Positions 33,601 to 64,000 of a stretch of 64,000 nt of DNA are shown in pieces (position 1 is the stretch's first letter; each line of letters starts with the position of its first letter). The stretch covers positions 62,501 through 126,500 of the forward strand of contig JAODUO010000190.1 in the NCBI GenBank assembly GCA_025642075.2. Reading direction: 5' to 3'. The translations under genes and the position numbers were made by a program. This stretch comes from Ridgeia piscesae. Its lineage: Eukaryota > Annelida > Polychaeta > Sabellida > Siboglinidae. The notes under the pieces were generated by a model, which made no database searches, was not told the DNA's origin, and saw only the letters and a program-made list of their open reading frames with translations.

Positions 33601-35404
33601 TTCGTTATCTACCTCCTTAACAATATCGTATAATTGTATATTATAACGTCTTCGGTGATAAATAGTTCGAATGCTATCTAACAGTGCGATCGTCTCATCT
33701 CAGAGAATTCGAATTTCCGTAACGATTAGTTGAACACAATAACGTAAATTGTACGCATACTTTTGAGTAATTAATCTATTTAAAATATTGAGTAACAACA
33801 GACCACATGAAACAGTATGTGTGCACGTACGGGCGACGTAGTCTGATGAAAGGGGACAAACCGACAGTTGTAAGGACTGAGTCGTAGCTTCAGCACGACA
33901 CGACATCGGAATGGGAGGTGGTTACAGTTGTCGCGGCGATGTTCGTAATTTCTCGTGTCATTGGATATTGACATGGGAAGACAAGACGGGGTTAGGCGGG
34001 GAGGGACGTATTGCATTTGATACACGTTCGCGGTCACGTTTACACATCAAGAATGTCCATGGTGGATCGTCTATGCGGTGGAGGCACTTCCGCTTCAAAG
34101 CGTATGTGGAATAGACCTGCGCTATTGTAACGAAAGTATTGCGACGCTAAGTTGCAACGGTCCAGGAGGACTCTGACCCCTCAACACACACTAGATCTCT
34201 CTGTGATGTAGGTCTATGAACGAACATAGATCCGTGAAAAATATGTCTAACCATTGTCAAAGAAGTCGTGTTTATTGCCCTGTCCAGCTTCTATCAATGT
34301 TGCACTAGTAAAAAAAACCTGCAGTGGTTGTTCCTTCAAATCGATTCATCCGATGGTTGTCTCACCCGACACCTAAATATTGTATTACAACCCGACCTGG
34401 TGTTTCGTGGATTTCGTCGTGTTTAGTTTAACGAATGGACGGGGATTCACGGTTATCTATCACACTGCGTATACGCACTTACATATCAACGGGCCGAATG
34501 TTAGCAACACTTAATCTAGGTTGCATGAAGATCTAGATGTTTGTCACGGCGCATTTTGGTATTGATCATTTCGTTCGTGTCTATTACCAGTAGGTCCTTC
34601 GCTTCGGTCGACTGCACACCGCCTCGAAACAAACAATACACCACTTCTTAATATGTTTCTGTTTTATTACTTAGCGAAATGATACATCGAATGACGAAAA
34701 AGGCACCGTCTGCAAACAACCAGACATTTAAATTAGATATTAAATACATCTGGTTAAAATGACTGATAGTTGAAGACGGCGGGTAAGTCATGGAAGGAAT
34801 CTGCAAGCCGGCCACAGAACCTCCAACCCCTGGCGGGGAGGAGGACGTGTGATTTCCCAGAGCTTCAACAGCGAAAGGAGTTTACTCTCCTCCCGACCAT
34901 GGTTACCGAAAATAAATTACAACGATCTACACCTCATAACATCCTAACATTTAACGTCCGATAATTATGAATGAAGTCATTGTCACTTTGGCTTAGCAGC
35001 CGCTTCGTCAAATTTAAACGAATCTGACTTCTCTTTCCTTGCGATTAACGTTCGCTAAGAAAGCCTCTTCGAGTTCTAATCCCGGTGTCGCACACGTTTT
35101 TGTAGAACTTGTAGTCCACATATCGACGTCATCGAGGCCGTTTACTACAACAACACTGAAGTTATTTAATAGTAATTGTATGAATAACTACCGTATAAAG
35201 ACAACGACGAAGAAAACGTCGAAAAGATGCACAAAGCTGACCTCAGCGGATTCGCTTCGACTTTGTACACATATTATGAACTACTCGTTGTTGGGCGGAA
35301 ACGGCAGTCACCTGACCACTAATTGTGCCACTCCGCAGCTGCGCAGTGCGTGACTTCCTGGCAATGTTGTGTTCTTTTACGCATGCGCCAATGTTTTACA
35401 TTTC

Positions 35405-35405
35405 C

Positions 35406-35459
<54 letters not shown>

Positions 35460-35502
35460 TGTTGTGTGTTTTTGTGTGTGTGTTGTGTGTTGTGTTTGTG
35501 TT

Positions 35503-35584
<82 letters not shown>

Positions 35585-35708
35585 GCGTGTGCGTGTTCGT
35601 GTTCGTGTTCGTGTTCGTGTGCGTGTGCGTGTGCGTGTGCGTGTGCGTGTGCGTGTGCGTGTGCGTGTGCGTGTGCGTGTGCGTGTGCGTGTGCGTGTGC
35701 GTGTTCGC
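35405..35708. repeat. (TG)n / (GTGTTC)n / (GTGTGC)n microsatellite in copy 3
   Basis: About 300 bp of di- and hexanucleotide repeat replaces what is only TTTCCTGTGTGTGTTCGG in copy 2 (near 33,102). Confidence 0.95.
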
Positions 35709-36275
35709 ATGAGCGTTCGGGGTTCCGAGCACAGTTAAACTTCCTGATCTGACCCACACAGATATTGCAGGTTCTACCCAAAAAAAATTATTATTTGAAG
35801 TTTTGAAAACAAAATTTTATGTGAAATGAATACATCTGAATAGGCATATAATATATGTAGGTTCAGCGCTATGTTGCATCGTCAGTGTAATGAGGTATGT
35901 TAGGCAGAATGTAGTTTGCGTAATGACTTTTTATGTGACCCTGCGAATGCAGAAAAACATGTTAAATGTGGTCAATATTGACGGGCCACGCACATGCTCG
36001 GATTTTAAAAGAGCCAGCTGTGTGTGATTTTGACGACATTTGATGAGCATGTCAGTGATAAGATTACTTTGGCTGTGTAAAAATTTACTCTTTTCTCGTG
36101 TATAGTTTCGTTACAAACTGACAAAGCTTTAACAAGGCCGCTTAAGGGAAAATCAACTGTGCTATGTGCCCTAGGGCGCGCGTTCCGCTGTTCGTGTATT
36201 TGTTTCCTTAAAACACTTTCCTATTACCGTTTAAAATTGATTTTTTGAGACTATCCCCCAGTGAAAATACAGAAG

Positions 36276-36575
<300 letters not shown>

Positions 36576-36718
36576 CAATCCACGTGTATGTGCATTCCCG
36601 CAAGTGTGTGCACGTGTGACGTGTGCATTCGAATAAAAACTGGGTGATACCACTTTTTCCCCACAGGCGTCTATTAACCTAAGTGGAACATGGTTTCCGA
36701 TAGATACACAACTAATCT

Positions 36719-37163
36719 GTGTGGTGGGCCCATATTTGACCGGGTCGAAATTTTACTTCCAATCCTCGGCCCGCGCGAATCCAAAGAACTTTTTTAATAT
36801 GTGTATGCACAACATCCATTGAATTAGAGATTGTCCATATTTATGTACTTTGAAACATTTTATTCTATTTTATCGAAGCAGGACACTCATAAACGAATTT
36901 TTGTATGATCGATCTGTCAATTATGCACTGAGCAGCTGTGTGAATAGTTTCGTCCCATCGCGGGCGCATCGTCGTAACTACTTGTTGTCTAGTTGTGCGC
37001 CGTCAACTGATTACTAGCTAGGCGACGGGTGGCAAACATGTATTTTACCTGAAGTGTATTACATACTTGTCGTCTCTGGTCGCCTTTTTGTAATTGGACA
37101 CGACAGCGCGGGCCCAGATTCGGATTTGAATCTCGACCCGGTCGAATCTCAGCCCACGACACT
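36719..37163. mobile_element. Likely MITE related to the one at 42,218
   Basis: The left end GTGTGGTGGGCCCATATTTG, followed by ACCGGGTCGAAATT, is matched in inverse by the right end (37,130-37,163), which carries ACCCGGTCGAATCTC and GCCCACGACAC. The body is shared only in part with the 42,218 element. No coding sequence is seen. Exact ends and target duplication are uncertain. Confidence 0.55.
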
Positions 37164-37439
37164 GGTCCACATAACTAGGGATACAACCCTACTACACAGG
37201 GATCGTCAACGATGAGTTACTCCGGAGTTAACGACCCAGTGCCCTTCTCGGTTTACGTCGGGTCGCCCGCCCACTGACGGCTCCTTCCCCCGCCTCCGCC
37301 GTCACAGCGCGCTCAACCAACCCGTCGACCGTGTAACGCCGCCCGCCCGCCCGCCCGCCGCCCGCCGGCCGCTCATAGCTGAGAGGCGAGTACGGGACGG
37401 CGGACGTGTGTGAGTGAGTCGGGTCGGGTCTCAGTCAAC
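37164..37439 (+). promoter_or_regulatory. GC-rich promoter and 5' UTR of the PDZ gene
   Basis: A CpG-rich stretch at 37,210-37,420 includes a (CCGC)n run at 37,338-37,370 directly before the coding exon. No TATA box is seen. Confidence 0.5.
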
Positions 37440-58439
<21,000 letters not shown>

Positions 58440-58579
58440 GACATCAGCTCGCCGTAGTCTAACATTGAACTCTTACTTCACTTGTATTTGTTGCACACAC
58501 GTTGGTGTGCTCTCACTTGTCGTGATGACAATTAGTGGTATTTGCTATAATTATATTGTAGACCTGGTTGTAAGGGGAA

Positions 58580-59224
58580 AAAAAAAAAAAAGGTAAAAAA
58601 ACCCCCCTTTTAATTTTTTTTTTAAAATTTTTTTGCTTTTATTTTTTCAAATTTTCCCCTTTTTTAAAATTTTATTTTTTTCCTTCAAAAAGGGTTTTTT
58701 CATCTGGGGGGCCCTTTAATCTTACCGGTTTAAATATTCCCAAAGGGGTTCCTAGGGGGAAAGAGCCGGCCCCCCTTTTTTCCAAATAAAAATTCGAAAT
58801 TTAAAATTCTTTGGAAAATTTAGCATGTTTTCTGTTATTGGTTAAAAATTTTTTAATTTTTTTTTGCGGAGAGTTTTTTGAAAAAACTTTTTTTAACCCA
58901 CGCCTTTTCAATTTTTCAGTTCCCCTTTTTAATTTCCCAATTTTTGAAATTGGCCAATGACTGCTTAAAAACCCCCCAAAAGTGTTTGACAACGGCCAAT
59001 CACCATCATACCCCCCGGGTTCAAAATCACCAAACCCCGGGAAGGGTTAAATTCCTAGACCGGAAAGAGTTAAAAGTTAATAGAAGGCTAACGGTTAAAG
59101 TTTGGTCGGAAGAGTTAAACTACCAAAACCCCTAAATTAAAGTTAATCGGCCACAACGGTTAAATTCCATGAACCCTGGTTAAATTACCATAGACCGGCT
59201 AACGATTCAAAGCTTCGGGCCCAC
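58580..59224. other. Homopolymer-rich, probably poorly polished sequence
   Basis: Long runs of A, T, C and G alternate abruptly (for example GGGGAAAAAAAAAAAAAA), unlike any other stretch in the window. No gene is readable. It looks like uncorrected long-read consensus or gap fill. Confidence 0.6.
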
Positions 59225-62200
59225 CACCCTAATCAGAGGACTAACGAGTTCACAAGTCTACCATCAAGCCCTAACGATTCACAAGTCTACCACCAGAGCC
59301 GGCTAACGAGTTCACAAGTCAGCCATCAGACCCGGCTAACAGTTCACAAGTCTACCATCAGAGCCGGCAACGAGTTCACAAGTCTACCATCAAACCGGCT
59401 AACGAGTTCACAAGTCACCATCAGACCCGGCTAACAAGTTCACAAGTCTACCATCAGACCGGCTAACGAGTTCACAAGTCTACCATCAGAGGGGCTAACG
59501 AGTTCACAAGTCTACCATCAGAACCGGCTAACGAGTTCACAAGTCTACCATCAGAGCCGCTAACGAGTTCACAAGTCTACCATCAAAAGGCCGACCTTAA
59601 CGAGGGTTTCACAAGTCTACCATCAGAGCCGACTAACGAGTTCACAAGTCTACCATCAGAGCCGACTAACGAGTTCACAAGTCTACCATCAGAGCCGGCT
59701 AACGACTTCACAAGTCTACCACCAGAGCCGGCTAACGAGTTCACAAGTCAGCCATCAGACCCGGCTAACGAGTTCACAAGTCTACCATCAGAGCCGGCTA
59801 ACGAGTTCACAAGTCTACCATCACAACCGGCTAACGAGTTCACAAGTCAGCCATCAGACCCGGCTAACAAGTTCACAAGTCTACCATCAGAGCCGGCTAA
59901 CGAGTTCACAAGTCTACCATCAGAGTCGGCTAACGAGTTCACAAGTCTACCATCAGAACCGGCTAACGAGTTCACAAGTCTACCATCAGAGCCGACTAAC
60001 GAGTTCACAAGTCTACCATCAGAACCGGCTAACGAGTTCACAAGTCTACCATCAGAACAGGCTAACGAGTTCACAAGTCTACCATCAGAACCGGCTAACG
60101 AGTTCACAAGTCTACCATCAGAGTCGGCTAACGAGTTCACAAGTATACCATCACAACCGGCTAACGAGTTCACAAGTCAGCCATCAGACCCGGCTAACGA
60201 GTTCACAAGTCTACCATCAGAGCCCACTAACGAGTTCACAAGTCTACCATCAGAGCCGGCTAACGAGTTCACAAGTCAGCCATCAGACACGGCTAACGAG
60301 TTCACAAGTCTACCATCAGAGCCGGCAAACGAGTTCACAAGTCTACCATCAGAACCGGCTAACGAGTTCACAAGTCTACCATCAGAGCCGGCTAACGAGT
60401 TCACAAGTCTACCATCAGAACCGGCTAACGAGTTCACAAGTCTACCATCAGAGCCGACTAACGAGTTCACAAGTCTACCATCATGCACTAACGAGTTCAC
60501 AAGTCTACCATCAGACCGGCTACGTAGTTCACAAGTCTACCATCAGAGCCGACTAACGAGTTCACAAGTCTACCATCAGAGCCGACTAACGAGTTCACAA
60601 GTCTACCATCAGACAGGCTAACGACTTCACAAGTCTACCACAGAGCCGCTAACGAGTTCACAAGTCAGCCATCAGACCGCTAACGAGTTCACAAGTCTAC
60701 CATCAGACCGGCTAACGAGTTCACAAGTCTACCATCACAACGGCTAACGAGTTCACAAGTCTACCATCAGACCGGCTAACAGTTCACAAGTCTACCATCA
60801 GAGCCGGCTAACGAGTTCACAAGTCTACCATCAGAGCGGCTAACGAGTTCACAAGTCTACCATCAGAACCGGCTAACGAGTTCACAAGTCTACCATCCAG
60901 CCGCTAACGAGTTCACAAGTCTACCATCAGAACCGGCTAACGAGTTCACAAGTCTACCATCAGACAGGCTAACGAGTTCACAAGTCTACCATCAGAGACG
61001 GCTAACGAGTTCACAAGTCTACCATCAGAGTCGGCTAACGAGTTCAAAACAAGTATAATCACAACCGGCTAACGAGTTCACAAGTCACCATCAGACCGGC
61101 TAACGAGTTCACAAGTCTACCATCAGACCGGCTAACGAGTTCACAAGTCTACCATCAGACGGCTAACGAGTTCACAAGTCTACCATCAGAACGGCTAACG
61201 AGTTCACAAGTCTACATCAGAGCCGGCTAACGAGTTCACAAGTCTACCATCAGAGCCGGCTAACGAGTTCACAAGTCTACCATCAGAGCCGGCTAACGAG
61301 TTCACAAGTCTACCATCAGAGCCGACTAACGAGTTCACAAGTCTACCATCAGAGCCGGCTAACGAGTTCACAAGTCTACCATCAGAACCGGCTAACGTGT
61401 TCACAAGTCTACCATCAGAGCCGACTAACGAGTTCACAAGTCTACCATCAGAACCGGCTAACGAGTTCACAAGTCTACCATCAGAACCGGCTAACGAGTT
61501 CACAAGTCTACCATCAGAGCCGACTAACGAGTTCACAAGTCTACCATCAGAGCCGACTAACGAGTTCACAAGTCTACCATCAGAACCGGCTAACGAGTTC
61601 ACAAGTCTACCATCAGAACCGGCTAACGAGTTCACAAGTCTACCATCAGAACCGGCTAACGAGTTCACAAGTCTACCATCAGAGCCGGCTAACGAGTTCA
61701 CAAGTCTACCACCAGAGCCGGCTAACGAGTTCACAAGTCTACCATCAGAACCGGCTAACGAGTTCACAAGTCTACCACCAGAGCCGGCTAACGAGTTCAC
61801 AAGTCTACCATCAGAGCCGGCTAACGAGTTCACAAGTCTACCATCAGAACCGGCTAACGAGTTCACAAGTCTACCATCAGAGCCGGCTAACGAGTTCACA
61901 AGTCTACCATCAGAGCCGGCTAACGAGTTCACAAGTCTACCATCAGAGCCGGCTAACGAGTTCACAAGTCTACCATCAGAGCCGGCTAACGAGTTCACAA
62001 GTCTACCATCAGAGTCGGCTAACGAGTTCACAAGTCTACCATCAGAACCGGCTAACGAGTTCACAAGTCTACCATCAGAGCCGGCTAACGAGTTCACAAG
62101 TCTACCATCAGACCGGCTAACGAGTTCACAAGTCTACCATCAGAGCCGGCTAACGAGTTCACAAGTCTACCATCAGAGCCGACTAACGAGTTCACAAGTC

Positions 62201-62572
62201 TACCATCAGAACCGGCTAACGAGTTCACAAGTCTACCATCAGAGCCGGCTAACGAGTTCACAAGTCTACCATCAGAGCCGGCTAACGAGTTCACAAGTCT
62301 ACCATCAGAGCCGGCTAACGAGTTCACAAGTCTACCATCAGAACCGGCTAACGAGTTCACAAGTCTACCATCAGAGCCGGCTAACGAGTTCACAAGTCTA
62401 CCATCAGAGCCGGCTAACGAGTTCACAAGTCTACCATCAGAACCGGCTAACGAGTTCACAAGTCTACCATCAGAGCCGGCTAACGAGTTCACAAGTCTAC
62501 CATCAGAGCCGACTAACAAGTTCACAAGTCTACCATCAGAACCGGCTAACGAGTTCACAAGTCAACCATGAG
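59225..62572. repeat. Minisatellite, 33-bp unit, about 100 copies
   Basis: The unit is GCCGGCTAACGAGTTCACAA plus GTCTACCATCAGA. Before about 61,200 many units lose one or more bases (GACCGGC, GAGCGGC, AGTCACC). From there to 62,560 the period is almost exact, and 11-codon frames stay open on both strands (SLAGSDGRLVN, EFTSLPSEPAN). No protein is proposed. Confidence 0.96.
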
Positions 62573-63270
62573 AGCTGTGGTGGCTGAGATTTGTGAGAAA
62601 AAGCGATCCTTTCTTATCGTAACAGCAAACAACTAGCGAACGTGCACACTTCCCGGCTTTACGGAGACGATCGGCCAGGGGTAGTTTAGATCCATGGCTT
62701 GCGAGGATGGAATCAGCTTGCTCCAGACCACCTGGCAGCTGTGAAGTGACCGACAAACGCTGGCAATGATTGTCAAGGCAAGTGTAGCCTTTGACAGACC
62801 CCGCACCCCAGGAACAAACCTGAAACCCTACAGACTGTCAGGCCGTCATCACTCCGCGTGAGCAAAGCGTGGACCGTGTACCAGAACCATAACAACACGT
62901 GATACCAGGATACCAGAGTGCCAACCCGTCAGAGTAGTAAACATCGAAGTGGTTGTCCCAGTTGGCATGCTAGGGACTAGTCACGTGGCGTGAGAGCTAT
63001 CCCCATGTCTATCAATGACGGTATACTGTGGCGTTCTACTGATCAACCAGTTTGTCGTCTCACCTGAACACAGAATACCGACGATCATGAATGATATCAT
63101 ATTCGCTTCGAGAAGAATAAGTCACCACGGAGAATCTTTGTTTCAAGAATCAGAAGCGCCAATAATGTGTTCTTAGTTGGTTGATCACAGGCATTCGCGT
63201 CGGTCTGAAAGTATTTCAATTGCATTCACGTGCATAGTGACGATTCAGCACAATCACTTCTAATGTACAA
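62573..63270. other. Unique sequence, no gene recognised
   Basis: A 64-codon minus-strand frame (62,562-62,756) has ordinary composition (contains SHGSKLPLADRLRKAGKCAR) and might be a fragment of a coding sequence or transposon. I do not recognise it. Confidence 0.35.
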
Positions 63271-63274
63271 TACC

Positions 63275-63505
63275 GTATACACCACACCACACCACACCAC
63301 ACCACACCACACCACACCACACCACACCACACCACACCACACCACACCACCACACCACACCACACCACACCACACCACACCACACCACACCACAAACCAC
63401 ACCACACCACACCACACCACACCACACCACACCACACCACATATCACATCACACACCACACCCCACACACCACAACACACTAGACACCATACCACACTAG
63501 ACACC
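63275..63505. repeat. (ACACC)n microsatellite
   Basis: Pentanucleotide repeat, pure to about 63,440 with two short interruptions, then degenerate. Confidence 0.97.
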
Positions 63506-64000
63506 ACGCCCTGACCCCCAATCAGATGCATCAGAAAAGAAAAGGAGTTTTTGTGTGGGGGTGACGTTCCTAACTTCAAGACGTCTAGGAGCACGCTAAT
63601 CTAGATTAGGCATAGCGCGGCCAAATTCCAAAGGTCTGCTTTGAATGTCGCCGCCTGTGTGTGCGTGTGTGCGCGCGTGTGTGTGTGTGTGTGTGTGTGT
63701 GTGCATGCGTGCGTGCGTATGCATGCGTGCGTGTGTGTGTTCTTTTATGTGTCACTATAATGCACGCTTATATTACGGATGCAAGAACATCTATAGCAAG
63801 AGGTTTACTTTTTCGCACTTTTGATATTTGACGCAAACCAGTTTAAAAATTAAACAAACCGCATTGAACCAGTCGGCCATAAGCAGGACATCAGTACAAG
63901 TTAGCTAGTCAGCACGCATCGTGAGTGATGTAGACATACAACGATGTTTTGGACATCACAGACTGGGCTGAATCCTTCCTCGGCTGTAGGCAATGTGCAA
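63506..64000. other. Window end: dispersed repeat, (GT)n tract, unique sequence
   Basis: 63,600-63,660 is the inverted copy of the repeat at 53,633. It is followed by a GT/GCGT tract at 63,655-63,740. The remainder is unremarkable. Confidence 0.6.

Noticed and set aside
61204..62587. 396- and 297-codon repeat proteins
   Set aside because: 33-bp array read in frame on both strands. The remainder of the same array is out of frame.

Overview
This is eukaryotic, invertebrate-type genomic DNA. It has spliced genes with GT-AG introns, dead non-LTR and LTR retrotransposons, DNA-transposon relics, and very heavy tandem repetition. By my estimate about 21 kb is minisatellite and about 5 kb microsatellite, so roughly 40% of the window. 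The gene content (a Toll-like receptor, TAF13, and an Alp/Enigma/Zasp-type PDZ protein) fits a bilaterian, most likely a marine invertebrate. I cannot fix the phylum from sequence alone.

Layout. 1-3,100: a segment duplicated from the region upstream of the Toll-like receptor, a Ty3/gypsy gag scrap and a dead L2/CR1-type LINE. 3,590-9,390: three minisatellites (60, 36 and 19 bp), the 36-bp one split by a 1.5-kb terminal-inverted-repeat element. 9,770-13,640: a Toll-like receptor gene (+) with an intronless coding region. 13,640-16,260: microsatellites and one tRNA-Lys-like relic. 16,740-19,160: a 50/31-bp array leading into a broken hAT-transposase-like gene. 20,270-30,260: TAF13 (-), five coding exons, whose 3' UTR and introns 3 and 4 are mostly minisatellite. 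30,680-36,680: a roughly 2.3-kb segment in three diverged copies. 37,440-58,439: a PDZ protein (+), four exons, with giant repeat-filled introns. 58,580-62,575: a stretch that looks like poorly polished sequence, then a 33-bp array. 62,575-64,000: no gene recognised.

TAF13 and the PDZ gene are divergent neighbours separated by the triplicated segment. TAF13 and the hAT relic converge. Nothing suggests that the three protein genes share a pathway: one is an innate immune receptor, one a TFIID subunit, and one an actin/Z-disc adaptor.

The most striking observation is in TAF13. The minisatellites in introns 3 and 4 each end exactly at the downstream exon, and each repeat unit carries a copy of the 3' splice acceptor plus the first bases of that exon. 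Intron 4 therefore holds roughly 56 near-consensus copies of its own acceptor, and intron 3 roughly 80-90 copies of a shorter acceptor motif. The true site is the last of each series. The array before the hAT exon shows the same geometry, with less certainty.
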